Positions 1-9,139 of a stretch of 64,000 nt of DNA are shown piece by piece. The stretch is from Sphingomonas psychrotolerans. GTDB taxonomy: Bacteria > Pseudomonadota > Alphaproteobacteria > Sphingomonadales > Sphingomonadaceae. The DNA is taken from the NCBI RefSeq assembly GCF_002796605.1, contig NZ_CP024923.1, forward strand, positions 496,001-560,000, in the 5' to 3' direction. How positions within the stretch are numbered: position 1 is the first letter of the stretch; each line of letters starts with the position of its first letter. Position numbers and translations under genes: made by a program. Below the pieces are notes generated by a model that worked only from the letters and a program-made list of their open reading frames with translations, was not told the DNA's origin and made no database searches.

Positions 1-768
1 GTCGCGCCGCGTTACCCCACGATCGATTCGATCATCTTCGACGCCGCCCGGCCCGAATTCGTCGATGTGCTGACCGCGCACGGCGTCGCCACGGCCACGC
101 GGGTCCACGAAGGTGATCTCTTCTTCGCTCCGTCGCTGCGCTACGCCGTCGGGCTGCTTCAGATGAACGAGCGCACCGAGGCAGGCAGCTATCGCCCGCT
201 GTTGGGCGGCGAGAACGCCGCGTCGCTGCGCGCCATCGCCGCAATGGACTGGCAGGCACGGCCCTACACCGCTTTGCTCGTTTTCGGACACGGGCCAGAG
301 GATGCCCAGTCCCGCACCGGGGTGATGGGGCACATCCGCATGCGGATCGCCGCCGACATGTTCGCGCGCGGGCTGGCGCCGTTCATCATCGTCTCGGGCG
401 GCAACGTCCACCCCAACCGCACGCCGTTCAACGAGGCGATTGAAATGAAACGGTTGCTGGTCACCGAACATGGCATTCCGGCCGATCGCATCCTGATTGA
501 GCCGCACGCCCGCCATACCACGACCAACTTGCGCAACTGCGCGCGGCTGCTGCTCGCCGCCGGCTTCCCGGTCGATCGGCCGGCTCTGATCGTCTCGGAC
601 CATCGGACGATCCAGTATATCGGCGGCGGCGAACTGGCCCAGCGCAACTTGCGCGAGATGGGCGTTCAGCCGGGGCGTCTGGCGCCGGGGCCGGATCGAT
701 TCAGCTTGAGCTTCACGCCCGCGCCGATTGCATTTCACATCGAAGCTGCCGATCCGCTCGATCCATGA
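1..768 (+). CDS. YdcF/ElyC-type DUF218 protein, 5' end outside window
   Basis: The frame is open from the first base, so the gene starts upstream; a GTG at 67 is only an internal candidate. The C-terminal half has the DUF218 layout: a hydrophobic strand ending in VFGHGPED, the FIIVSGGNVHP strand-loop, a stretch giving ADRILIEPHARHTTTNL, and a late strand ALIVSDHRTIQ. DUF218 proteins (SanA, ElyC, YdcF) are linked to envelope integrity, but their chemistry is not settled. The next gene-like sequence is a decayed integrase, so this may be the last intact gene before the accessory region. Family call fairly sure, role unknown. Confidence 0.75.
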   Translation, partial: VAPRYPTIDSIIFDAARPEFVDVLTAHGVATATRVHEGDLFFAPSLRYAVGLLQMNERTEAGSYRPLLGGENAASLRAIAAMDWQARPYTALLVFGHGPEDAQSRTGVMGHIRMRIAADMFARGLAPFIIVSGGNVHPNRTPFNEAIEMKRLLVTEHGIPADRILIEPHARHTTTNLRNCARLLLAAGFPVDRPALIVSDHRTIQYIGGGELAQRNLREMGVQPGRLAPGPDRFSLSFTPAPIAFHIEAADPLDP

Positions 769-789
769 GAAGGATCCGCTTTTCACTAT

Positions 790-1010
790 TGGTCGTTGCA
801 TCCGGGTTCTCGGCATCGTTCGCAAGCTACGCGACGACTTGGGCGAGACGCCGGGCAAGGCGAACAACTGGCTCAACGTCCTGCGTTTAATGCTGGACTT
901 TGCCTGTGAGCGCAGGTGAATCCATGAAAACGCTGCGGCTCGAGTTCCTCCGCTGCCGATCGGAGAGCATGAGCCTTGGCCCCACGTCCTCGAAGACGCG
1001 CTCCAACACC
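790..1010 (+). pseudogene. tyrosine recombinase fragment, degenerate copy of the 10.8 kb integrase
   Basis: Bases 826-1000 closely match 10771-10945 inside the integrase at 10703-11461. The shared peptide is the core-binding segment around PGKANNWLNVLRLMLDF. Here a GGG-TGG to AGG-TGA change makes a stop right after ACER, and the similarity fades after about 1005, before the catalytic arginine. This is a relic of a second, related integrase. With the intact copy it brackets 1.0-10.7 kb, so it may mark an older element boundary. Confidence 0.8.
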
Positions 1011-1140
1011 CAGAATCGGTCATTCACCAGCAGGATGGCTGGAACCGGAAGCCGCCATTGATTTCGTTTCCCGCACCCGGCCTGTGCGGTAGTTGGCGTG
1101 CTTAGGGTAGGATTGGTAGGAACCCGATTTTGGCGGTGTT

Positions 1141-1640
1141 GTCTCACGGCGACCCACGCTTCGCGTGACCGCGCTCTACGCCGCGAATCGCGGCCCCGAG
1201 TCGCTACGCGTCTCGGCCCATTCGGGTTACGATCGCATGACGCGAGCCCGGGGGTGCCGGGCAGCAGAACGCGATATCTGTTGCGAGTGCTCTGGCCGGC
1301 TTCTGCGAAGCCGGCAGGGTCCGCAGCGCTCTTGTTTTCCGCGTGACGCGCTCGATCCGCCCGGAGGGCGCGGTGGCGGCTGGCGCACAGGCCCGCGCGC
1401 ACGCCGCCGCGACGGCCGGCCGGATTCGAGAGAGCGGCTTTTTTCAGGCTCCTGCGGAGCGGCACCGCTGGCGCGGTGTTGCCGCGGCCGCGCCGCTACC
1501 GCGTCGCGGCGTTTTGCCTCCGGCACTCGAACTGGCGGGGTGGGCGTCGCTACCCTCTAGTCCCGCCGCGGCAAGCCACAACCTGGGGCTTCGCCCAGGT
1601 CTCTCCACGTTGTTGCGGCCCTGCGGGTGACTGGTGAGTT
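1141..1640. repeat. GC-rich palindromic block, diverged copy of the sequence upstream of ardC
   Basis: This stretch has no convincing gene. It shares islands of near identity with 16700-16910: the GTGACCGCGCTCTACGCCGC block, the CGAGTCGCT and CGTCTCGG blocks, and the GTGGGCGTCGCT through TAGTCCCGCCGCGGC block. Both copies are rich in short inverted repeats. At 16.7 kb the block directly precedes ardC, whereas here it precedes a methyltransferase. It is probably a relic of an ardC-bearing mobile element. Confidence 0.65.
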
Positions 1641-1725
1641 GGCCGCCTTGATCGATGATACCCGCCGCGGCCAGAAACAGACCTGCATAGGGGACCCAGG
1701 CGGCAAGTTTTGGCTGCTCAGCCAT
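1636..1725 (-). other. possible N-terminal fragment of a small membrane protein
   Basis: Reading left from the ATG at 1725 gives a start followed by a hydrophobic run (WVPYAGLFLAAAGIIDQGG) before the frame enters the palindromic block and loses protein-like character. It could be the truncated start of an element-borne membrane protein. There is no clear ribosome binding site, and the call could be chance. Confidence 0.2.
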
Positions 1726-1774
1726 TATAGTAGTCAGTATTGCTGCGCGACTCGCCGCGCGGTACGTTCGTCAG

Positions 1775-2455
1775 ATGGACACGATGCAGCTTGCTAAGCC
1801 GCTGCGCGCCGCTCTCGCTTTTCGCAGGAAAACGCGCATCCGGAGCGCGCTCAACACGGTGAAAACCTGGCCCGGCATGAAGGTCGTCGATATCGGCTGC
1901 GGCGTCGACGGGCGATCCTTCCGCGCGCATGCCGACCCAAGCTGGCGCGTTACCGGCATCGACCGGACCGGCGAGGAGGTTCGCCCCGATCATCCCAACT
2001 TCACCTTCGCGCGCGGCAGTGCGTGCGACCTGTCGATATTCGCGGACAAGAGCTTTGATCTGGCGGTTTCGGTCGGCATGCTGGAGCACATCACCGAACC
2101 CGACGCCTTTGCCGCGGCCTGCTCCGAAATACGCCGTGTCGCGACGCAGTGGCTGGTTATCGTGCCGTGGCGCTATGCCCCGGTCGAGCCGCATTACCCG
2201 CTGCCGTTCTTCGGCGCGTGGCCGGAGCGCGCGCAGATCGCTGGTGCGCGGCTGTTCAACATTGGCGGACAGCGGCGTCATCTCGCGCATGATCCGGGCT
2301 TCCTTCGCCGGCAGACGGTCTGGCGCACCACGGCGGAATATGCCGCTGCGTTTCCGGGGTGCCGCGTCCGGCTGTCGGGAATGGCGGAGACGCTGAGCAT
2401 TGCGCCGGCGTTTCCGAGGCCGGCGCCGATTGGGATGTCCGCCATGCCGAGGTAG
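1775..2455 (+). CDS. SAM-dependent methyltransferase (Methyltransf_11-like)
   Basis: The 226-residue protein has class I methyltransferase features. VVDIGCGVDGRSF (about residues 36-48) is the glycine-rich SAM loop, followed by an acidic strand end (VTGIDRTG) and the post-motif LAVSVGMLEHITEPDAF, as in Methyltransf_11. The substrate cannot be told. The next reading frame is a broken gene for another methyltransferase type often found in surface-polysaccharide loci, so both may come from a glycan cluster. I chose the ATG at 1775 because it gives a normal-length N terminus. Confidence 0.75.
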   Translation: MDTMQLAKPLRAALAFRRKTRIRSALNTVKTWPGMKVVDIGCGVDGRSFRAHADPSWRVTGIDRTGEEVRPDHPNFTFARGSACDLSIFADKSFDLAVSVGMLEHITEPDAFAAACSEIRRVATQWLVIVPWRYAPVEPHYPLPFFGAWPERAQIAGARLFNIGGQRRHLAHDPGFLRRQTVWRTTAEYAAAFPGCRVRLSGMAETLSIAPAFPRPAPIGMSAMPR

Positions 2456-2457
2456 GC

Positions 2458-3259
2458 ATGAAGACCGTTCATCGCGTTGCTCACCGTCAGCGAGACGCTG
2501 TCGCCACAAGCCTGCGCGACTGGGTGCCGCCCCGGCTGATTGAGCTTATCGCCGGATTGAGAGGTGTTGTGCGTTTCAGCGGCTCGTATGCGACTTTCGA
2601 GGAGGCTGCGAGCCATAGCGCCGGATAGACCACGATGATGCTGTCACGGCCGTTGATCTCGACGACCTGGAGCGCGACTGGCAGCTGGCGGGCGACCTGC
2701 CGACCAGCGATCCGAGGGTCATCCCCGTCATCGCCGCAATCGCGCGCGCCACTGCCGATAAGACGAAGCTCCGAGTGTTCGACCTTGGCGGCGGGGCCGG
2801 CGGATACTTCTACGAGCTGCGTCGCGCGCTGCCGGGTATCGATGGGAATGGATCGTTATCGATACGCCCGTGCAGATAGCGGCGATCCACGGCGTCCCGC
2901 CTGACGGGCTTTCCTTCACTGATCGCCGACCAGAAGGTGGGTGCGATGTCGCGCTGATCAGTGGCACGATCCAATATCTTTCCGATCACTATGCCGTGCT
3001 CACCGACTATGCGCAGGCGGCTAGCGCGCTGGTCGTCAACCGATGTCCGCTGGCGGATACTGAAGTCGCCACGGTTCAGAAGGTCCGGCAATTCGGCTCC
3101 TACCCGGCATGGATATTCGCTCGGGACAAGATCGAGGCTGCGCTTGCGGGCCTTGCCGCGTGTCGATGCGATGGGATTCTCCGTTGGATCAGATATCCCA
3201 TGGGACCCGCCGCATCCGGCATCATGGGTACGCGATCGATGTGCATCGCCCGGCCCTAG
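2458..3259 (+). pseudogene. broken TIGR04325-type methyltransferase
   Basis: Three frames together spell one protein. The ATG at 2458 gives LRDWVPPRLIEL and FSGSYATFEEA, then stops at 2628. A second frame (about 2631-2875) gives DLERDWQLAGDLPTSDPRV and LRVFDLGGGAGGYFYELR. A third (about 2870-3259) gives ALISGTIQYLSDHYAVL and QFGSYPAWIF. This order (GSY-x-S/TWEEA, DFGG-x-G, SG-x-QYL) matches the TIGR04325 methyltransferase family. At least two frameshifts separate the pieces. Sequencing error could explain one, but the surrounding fragments make real decay more likely. Confidence 0.75.
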
Positions 3260-3681
3260 AACTGGAACCACGCGACGCGATTCTGCGTCCCGTCCGGGAT
3301 TACGACAGCCGCCGAGCGCATGACCGGGGGCAAAATCATTTCCCTGCCGGGGGCAAACGCTCCGGCTCACCGCATAAAAAAGTGAGGATTTTCAATGCTT
3401 GGTGACCTACGGGAGCCGGCGTGCCGAGCTATAGCATTGATATAGATGATTAAATGGCCATCCCTAGGAATCCGATACCATCATAGATACCATCACATTT
3501 CCTGGATCTTGTGCTCCCGTTTGAAACGAAAAGGGGGACGATTGTGTGAGCGGAAGGGAGATCCGCCGGGCGACGATGAACATTTCACGAAATCCTTTGG
3601 GCGGGACTCGACTGGCCGGGGCGGCATGCTCAATGGAAGGCTGGCGTTCTCGGACCGGCGTGTGCGAGCGGCAGCTACAAG
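3260..3681. other. intergenic stretch with no convincing gene
   Basis: Only short, composition-driven reading frames are present. The useful content is the degenerate attachment-like sequence at 3400-3494, listed separately. Confidence 0.5.
3400..3494. repeat. degenerate tRNA-Glu attachment site with paired ATACCATC boxes
   Basis: TGGTGACCTACGGG at 3400-3413 equals the tRNA-Glu 3'-end core TGGTGACCCCTACGG with two C's missing. Two ATACCATC boxes follow at 3475 and 3487, 12 bases apart start to start. The same core-plus-double-box arrangement is found at 11536-11631. I read this as the decayed left end of an element integrated at tRNA-Glu. Confidence 0.6.
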
Positions 3682-4011
3682 ATGCCCAGTCTACGGCAAC
3701 GACTAGCCGGCAATGCCGGTATGCTGGGAGCTTCAGGGATAAGCGAGCTCGCCAGGAAGACGGAAACCGCTTGCGCAGCAGGTGACATCAAGGCTGCGGG
3801 ACGCCTCGCGATCAAGCTGGCAGCACAACTCGGACGACTGAAACAGGCCTCCGCGCCGATGCTGGGCCCGGTGCGAAGCCATGGAGAACCGGAAACCCTG
3901 CCGAGCGATGGGTCAAACACCCGGCAGGATGTAAATGAGCTCAGCGAACTGCTTGAAGCTAGGAATATGTCGGGAGTCGAAATGTTCTTGAGGCTTACTC
4001 CTCAACTTTGA
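3682..4011 (+). pseudogene. Hpt (histidine phosphotransfer) domain remnant lacking the histidine
   Basis: The start of this 109-residue frame resembles the Hpt core: RLAGNAGMLGASGISELARKTE, then an AAGDIKAAGRLAIKLAAQL helix. In Hpt domains the motif is H-x-LAG-x-AGMxG. Here the histidine position is Gln (CAA). The usual upstream helices are absent and the preceding sequence is out of frame. It is probably the tail of a decayed phosphorelay or hybrid kinase gene. The C-terminal part (NELSELLEARN onward) is unassigned. Confidence 0.5.
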
Positions 4012-4319
4012 CGCTTTCTGAAAAAAGGCGTTTTCGAGCGCGTGCAAAGTGACATGGAAAACCTGCAGCTCCTCGAAGCGGCAAGCGCTTTGCGCGATGC
4101 GTTGGCATTGGAGGTTTCGCCAGCGGAAGCGGAACAAGCAGTTTGATGAAGCGAAGTGCGCGGCCCGCTCCGAATTCGAGGCGGCGGCCAGACTCACCCG
4201 CACCTCACTCGGGCAAGTGATTGCGATCAAACGGAATGACGATGGCATTGCCGTCTTTCAGAAGCGGCACGGACTTTTGCAACGTGAAGACGCAACCTCG
4301 CGGATCGAGGGTATGGATC
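4012..4319. other. intergenic, one unassigned 30-codon frame
   Basis: An ATG at 4054 opens a short frame ending at 4146 (MENLQLLEAASALRDALALE...), which could be another scrap of the decayed signalling gene. The rest, up to the esterase stop at 4320, shows nothing I can name. Confidence 0.3.
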
Positions 4320-5258
4320 TTATATGGCCAGGCTGGCTTTTGCCGCCTGAACGAAGGCATCCACATCCGCCTGGCTCGACGGGACCGCGCGGCGCAAGCA
4401 GATGAAGCCGTGGATCATGCCCTCCGCCTCGATATGCTGCACCGCGGCTCCGGCGGCGCGCGCCTTCTCGGCATAGGCCCGCCCCTGGTCCCGAAGCGGA
4501 TCGAGCGCAGCGGTGTGGACCAGCAGGGGCACCGTTACCGGGATATCACCTGACAGGCAGGCATAGCGCGGATCTTGCGGCGGAGCGGCGTAGAGCGCGT
4601 CGAACCAGTCCATCGCCTGGGTGGTGAGCATGAACCCCTCGGCAAAGGCGCGCGAGGACGGCCAGTCGCTGCCGCCGCCGACATAGGGATAAAGCGCCCA
4701 TTGGGCGAGCACGCCCACTGGCGCAGGGTTGGCGGCAAGACGCTGGCTGACGACGATGACAAGATTGCCGCCCGCGCTGTCTCCGCAGAGGATCAGACCC
4801 GTCACGGCGCGGCCGAGGGCGGTGGGGTTCTGCGTCGCCCAGCGGGCGACCCACTCCGCATCGTCCGGCGCGGCGGGGAAGGGATGTTCCGGGGCAAGCC
4901 GGTAATCGACGGCCAGGACGGGCAGGTCCAGCTGATCCGCCAGATAGGTGCAGAAAGGCTCGTGGCTGTCGAGGTTGCCGACGACGAAACCGCCGCCATG
5001 GAAGAAGAGGATCAGCGGGCCGGGTTCGCGTTGGGACTGCCGATCGTAGAGGCGCGCCGGGATCGGACCAGCCGGTCCCGCCACGACGATGTCGCGCCGG
5101 ACCGAAAGCGGTGTGGGTGGGGCGTCGCCGATTTCCCGCAGCTGGGCCATCATCGCGCGCGCGTCGTCGATCGGAAGGGCATTGAGCGGCGGTGCCCCGC
5201 TTTCCCGCATGGCGTCGAGAAAGGCCGCGACGTCGGGCCGGATATAAGGTTGCGCCAT
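4320..5258 (-). CDS. alpha/beta hydrolase, hormone-sensitive-lipase family esterase
   Basis: The 312-residue protein is of typical length for this family (HSL, family IV). It has the oxyanion motif HGGG at 87-90, the nucleophile motif GDSAGG at 159-164 (Ser161), and likely acid and base Asp253 (ALDPLRD) and His283 (MIHGF). It should hydrolyse short-chain or aromatic esters in the cytoplasm. I chose the ATG at 5258 (MAQPYIRPD); the longer frame upstream is only antisense to the next gene. It lies 20 bases downstream of an alcohol dehydrogenase on the same strand and near a TonB receptor, which suggests uptake, ester cleavage and oxidation of one substrate. Confidence 0.88.
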   Translation of the reverse strand: MAQPYIRPDVAAFLDAMRESGAPPLNALPIDDARAMMAQLREIGDAPPTPLSVRRDIVVAGPAGPIPARLYDRQSQREPGPLILFFHGGGFVVGNLDSHEPFCTYLADQLDLPVLAVDYRLAPEHPFPAAPDDAEWVARWATQNPTALGRAVTGLILCGDSAGGNLVIVVSQRLAANPAPVGVLAQWALYPYVGGGSDWPSSRAFAEGFMLTTQAMDWFDALYAAPPQDPRYACLSGDIPVTVPLLVHTAALDPLRDQGRAYAEKARAAGAAVQHIEAEGMIHGFICLRRAVPSSQADVDAFVQAAKASLAI

Positions 5259-5278
5259 GAGTTTCGCCTTGCTGGAGG

Positions 5279-6358
5279 TCAGTCGTCGCGCATGATCAGG
5301 ACCGGCTTGATCACAGCGCCCGTTTCCGATGCATGGAAGGCCTCTTCGATTGCGGCGAAGGGGTAGGTGCGAATGAGTTTTTCGAGCGGGAGTTTTCCGG
5401 CCCGGTAATAATCCACCAGCCGGGGAATGAACTGGCGGGGATCGATCCCGCCTTCCACGACACCGACGATTCTGCGGCCCGTGCCCATGACGCTCGACGG
5501 ATCCACCGGCATGGTTTGTCCCGGCGGATAGGCGCCGACGAGCGCAAGCGTGCCGCGGAGGCCCAGCTTTTCCATGGCATGCGGCAGGAGGGCGGGGACG
5601 CCTGTCGTGTCCATGACATAGTCGAACGGACCGTCGAGCTTTGCCATATCGTCGACGGTTTCGGTGGCACCCAATTCCCTGCCGAGATCGAGCCGGTGAT
5701 GATGACGGTCGAGCAGGACGATACGGCCGGCGCCCGCGATCACGGCCGCCATCACGGCGGAGAGGCCCACCGCGCCGGCGCCCAGGATGGCGATGGACTG
5801 GCCGGGCCCGACGCGCAGGGTCTCCAGCACGGTTCCCGCACCGGTCTGCACGCCGCAGCCGAGCGGTGCGAGGATCGCCAGCGGCAGATCCCGGTCGATC
5901 CTCACGACATTGTCGGCATGGGCGAAGGCGTGGGTGGCGAAGGCCGACTGGCCGAAGATATTGCCCGCGATCCTGTCGCCGTCCCGCCAGATCGCGCCCT
6001 GTCCCGGCTCCGTCCCGCCAAGGAAATTCCGGGGGAAGAATTCGCCGCAATAGCCGGGCTGGTGATCAGCACACGCCGGGCACGTGCCGCAACTGTGGAA
6101 GCTGAGCAGGACATGGTCGCCGGGTTCGACCGTCGTGACGTCCGGTCCTACCGCCGTGACAACGCCGGCGCCTTCATGCCCGAAGATGCAGGGGAAGGGG
6201 ACGGGTAACGCGCCCTCCCGCATCACCATATCGGTGTGACAGACGCCACAGGCATGAATCCTGACCAGCACCTGGTCCGGCCCGGGCGCGTCCATCCGCA
6301 ACCGGACGAGCCTGAAGGGCTCGCCCGGGGCATCGACGACCGCTGCTTCGATTTCCAT
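5279..6358 (-). CDS. zinc-dependent medium-chain alcohol dehydrogenase
   Basis: The 359-residue protein has the MDR layout. Cys37 and Cys40 (ACGVCHTD) and the GHEGAG motif near 60 form the catalytic zinc region. Four cysteines at about 90, 93, 96 and 104 (CGTCPAC...C) form the structural zinc site, and PLGCGVQTG gives the third catalytic ligand. GAGAVGLSAVMAA is the Rossmann NAD(P) loop. The class resembles aryl/benzyl-alcohol or class III-like dehydrogenases. I chose the ATG at 6358 (MEIEAAVVDAPG), where homology to the family begins. It sits 11 bases past the receptor stop and 20 bases before the esterase, consistent with one operon. Confidence 0.88.
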   Translation of the reverse strand: MEIEAAVVDAPGEPFRLVRLRMDAPGPDQVLVRIHACGVCHTDMVMREGALPVPFPCIFGHEGAGVVTAVGPDVTTVEPGDHVLLSFHSCGTCPACADHQPGYCGEFFPRNFLGGTEPGQGAIWRDGDRIAGNIFGQSAFATHAFAHADNVVRIDRDLPLAILAPLGCGVQTGAGTVLETLRVGPGQSIAILGAGAVGLSAVMAAVIAGAGRIVLLDRHHHRLDLGRELGATETVDDMAKLDGPFDYVMDTTGVPALLPHAMEKLGLRGTLALVGAYPPGQTMPVDPSSVMGTGRRIVGVVEGGIDPRQFIPRLVDYYRAGKLPLEKLIRTYPFAAIEEAFHASETGAVIKPVLIMRDD

Positions 6359-6369
6359 CGTCGCTACGA

Positions 6370-9003
6370 TCAGAAGTTGAAGCCGAACCGCGCATACCAT
6401 TCGCGCGGGCGGTTATAGGTGCCGAAGATGGCGCCGGCGGCGATGTTGGATCCGCCGGAGGTGAGGAACCGCTTGTCGGTAAGATTGGTCCCGCCGACGG
6501 TGATCGACCAGTGGCCATCGGGTTCGCGATAGCTGATGCTGCCGTTGACGATATTGCTGGGTACACGCTCCAGCAGGAAGGTGCGCTGGGTGTCGTTCCA
6601 GGCGCTGGAGGTATAGGTCCAGTCAGCGAGGAACACGACTGAGCCGCCATTGCCCAGTTTCGCCTCGTAGCGCGGGCTCAGATTGACCTTCCAGTGCGGC
6701 GTCTTGGGCAAATCCTCTCCCACCAATGTACCGGCCTGGAAGATGTTGGCGCCGCCCACGGCGGCAGTAGCCGCGGCTACCGACGTGTAATGGGCGTCGA
6801 TATAGCCGAGCGATCCGTTGAGGGTCAGGCCGTCGATCGGGGCGGCGACCATTTCCAGCTCGAAACCGCGGATCAGCGCGTCGCCGGCATTGTCGATGGT
6901 CGGCGACGTTCCGACCTGAATATTGAGCTGAATATTCTTGTAGGTGGTCGAGAAAGCCGCCGCGTTGAGCTGGAGGCGGCGATCGATCAGGGTCGATTTG
7001 ATGCCGGCTTCCCAGGTCGTCGCCTTCTCCTCGTCGAAATCGGGAGCGACATTTCCCTGCGGGTTGGTCAGACGGGTCGTCCAGCCACCGGTCTTGTAGC
7101 CTTTCGACCAGCTGCCATAGATCATGACATCGTCGGTCGGATGGAGCTGGACGCCCACCTTCGGCGAGAAGTTGGTGAACTTCTTGCGATTCACGCCAGG
7201 CGTGTAGACGCGGACTGGATTGCTCGGATCGGGGTAGGAGAGGCCGACCTGGCACGGGATCGGCGCGAGCGGGAAGGGGCCGTTTGGTGTGATGTTGCCG
7301 TTTGCGTCCGAGCAGCCGAACAGCTTGTAATTGAACCCGTTCAGCTCCTGCTGGCCGCCTTCGAACTGCTTCTGCTCGCGGGTGTAGCGCCCGCCCAAGG
7401 TGATCCCGATCAGGTCGATCGGACGGTAGTCGATCTGGCCGAAAAAGGCGTAATTATCGGTCTTCAACTGATTGGGACCATCGACCTGGATCAGCCCTTC
7501 CCCGAACGTCACATAATCGTGAAGGTCGCCCGCCTCCTTGAAATAATAGGCGCCCAGGACATAGTTCAGCTTGTTGTCGAGCGCCTTGCCGAGCAACTGC
7601 AGCTCCTGGCTGAACTGCCACTGATTCATCGTGAAGCTGAGCTGGAGGAAGTTGAGCGGCGAACCGTCTGCGTCCAGCCCGGCGTTCCAGTGGAGCTCGC
7701 GATAGGCGGTGATCGACTTCAACGACACATCGTCCGACAGGTCGAAGTCGAGAACGCCGCTCAGCCCCCAGGCTTTGAGGTTGGAATAGCTGTTGCCGGT
7801 CGCATAGCTGCGGTCGGGGTTCCCGGTCACATAGCGGCTGTCCCACGGCAGGCGATCATTGGCCGGATTGCCGTCGACATTGGCGCTGCCATAGCTGGGC
7901 AGCTGGAACTGCGGATTATATTGCGTGCCGGCGACGCCGCACAACGCCCCGGCATTGCGGGCAGCAATCTGCGCCGGGGTGCTGCCGATGCAGAAATTAT
8001 AGAGGCCGGCGAACAGGAAACCGGTCGTTCCCGTCGGATCAAATGCCGTGCCAGGCAGATTGGTCGTGCCGGCGAAATTCCCCGGGACGAACTCGGTCGT
8101 GCCGAGAAGGCTGTTCGCGGATGTGCCATTGTCCTTGCTGTAATCGCCCGACAAGGTGAGCTTGATAGCGCCGCCATTGTCCCATTTCAGCTTGCCGCGC
8201 AGGTTCCAGTTCTGGTTTGCGCCTTCGCGGTCCGCGCTGTCGTAGCCGGCTGCGGAAAAGGCGGTGAAGGAGGGTGCGTTGTTGGCGCGCTGATCGGAAA
8301 AGGGAACGCGCTTCAGGAAGCCGTCGCGCGTCTTCACCCCGAAAGTGAGCGAAGACTTCAGGCTGTCAGTGATCGGCAGGTCGACCGAGCCGCGCGCCTG
8401 AAGCAAATTGTAGCTGCCCGCTGTCACATCGCCGGTGACCTTGAAGACGCTGCCGGGATCGCGCGTTACGATCGAGATGGCGCCGCCGATCGTGTTCCGA
8501 CCGAACAGCGTTCCCTGCGGCCCCTTGAGCACCTCGACCCGCGCCACATCGAGAAGGTCCTGATTGGCGCCCACGGTGCGGGCCAGATAGACGCCGTCGA
8601 GATAGATGCCGACGCCCGGATCGATGTTGAAGGCGAAATCGTCGGAGCCGATGCCGCGGATATAGGCCGAAAGGACCGCGGTGGACCCGGAGAAGGGCGT
8701 GCCCGCGTCAAGGTTCACATTGGGCGCGATGGACGAAAGCTGGGCGACGCTGCCGACCGCACGCTCCTGCAGGGCATCCGCCGTGAACGCGGAGATGGCG
8801 ATGGGCACGTCCTGCACATTTTCCGCGCGCTTCTGCGCCGTCACGACGATTTCGGCGATTCCGCCTTCGTTCTGGGCGGCGGGTTCCTGCGCGGCGGCGG
8901 GCGCCGCGCTCTGAGGCGAGGCCGGTGCGGCGTCCTGCGCCAGCGTTGGAGAACTGATGAATGCCGTTGTCGTTAGCAGCAGTGCCGCAGCCGATTTACC
9001 CAT
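6370..9003 (-). CDS. TonB-dependent outer-membrane receptor
   Basis: The 877-residue protein has a signal peptide (cleavage after TLA near residue 22), an Ala/Pro/Gln-rich linker, a TonB-box-like EIVVTAQKR, a plug domain (DVPIAISAF, RGIGSDDFAF, VEVLKGPQGTLFGRN, GGAISIVTRDP) and a long barrel ending in Phe (ARFGFNF). It is of the large sphingomonad type for small organic substrates rather than an obvious siderophore receptor. It heads a minus-strand run with the alcohol dehydrogenase and esterase and is followed upstream by an AraC regulator, so it probably imports the ester or alcohol they process. Confidence 0.93.
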   Translation of the reverse strand: MGKSAAALLLTTTAFISSPTLAQDAAPASPQSAAPAAAQEPAAQNEGGIAEIVVTAQKRAENVQDVPIAISAFTADALQERAVGSVAQLSSIAPNVNLDAGTPFSGSTAVLSAYIRGIGSDDFAFNIDPGVGIYLDGVYLARTVGANQDLLDVARVEVLKGPQGTLFGRNTIGGAISIVTRDPGSVFKVTGDVTAGSYNLLQARGSVDLPITDSLKSSLTFGVKTRDGFLKRVPFSDQRANNAPSFTAFSAAGYDSADREGANQNWNLRGKLKWDNGGAIKLTLSGDYSKDNGTSANSLLGTTEFVPGNFAGTTNLPGTAFDPTGTTGFLFAGLYNFCIGSTPAQIAARNAGALCGVAGTQYNPQFQLPSYGSANVDGNPANDRLPWDSRYVTGNPDRSYATGNSYSNLKAWGLSGVLDFDLSDDVSLKSITAYRELHWNAGLDADGSPLNFLQLSFTMNQWQFSQELQLLGKALDNKLNYVLGAYYFKEAGDLHDYVTFGEGLIQVDGPNQLKTDNYAFFGQIDYRPIDLIGITLGGRYTREQKQFEGGQQELNGFNYKLFGCSDANGNITPNGPFPLAPIPCQVGLSYPDPSNPVRVYTPGVNRKKFTNFSPKVGVQLHPTDDVMIYGSWSKGYKTGGWTTRLTNPQGNVAPDFDEEKATTWEAGIKSTLIDRRLQLNAAAFSTTYKNIQLNIQVGTSPTIDNAGDALIRGFELEMVAAPIDGLTLNGSLGYIDAHYTSVAAATAAVGGANIFQAGTLVGEDLPKTPHWKVNLSPRYEAKLGNGGSVVFLADWTYTSSAWNDTQRTFLLERVPSNIVNGSISYREPDGHWSITVGGTNLTDKRFLTSGGSNIAAGAIFGTYNRPREWYARFGFNF

Positions 9004-9139
9004 GATCCCATCCCCTAAAACACGCCTGTCCCGGCGGTTGAGCTCTGGGGATATAACGGGCAGGCCCGCGGACGTCTTGGATTGAAACGAACCAGTCCGA
9101 TGGACAGAAGCGAACCGCCGCCTGCCACAGGCAGTCGAT

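Noticed and set aside
1098..1725. Several overlapping Arg-rich frames in the palindromic block
   Set aside because: All frames on both strands are open with similar composition and no motifs, and the sequence matches a non-coding block at 16.7 kb.
4320..6050. A 576-codon open frame spanning the esterase and most of the dehydrogenase antisense/alternate frame
   Set aside because: Only the part from 5258 leftwards has protein-family motifs; the upstream half overlaps the clear dehydrogenase gene in another frame and is Arg/Gly-rich, as shadow frames are.
6694..8976. A 760-codon plus-strand frame opposite the TonB receptor
   Set aside because: It is the complement of the receptor gene in GC-rich DNA and has no family motifs; the receptor has full signal, plug and barrel signatures.
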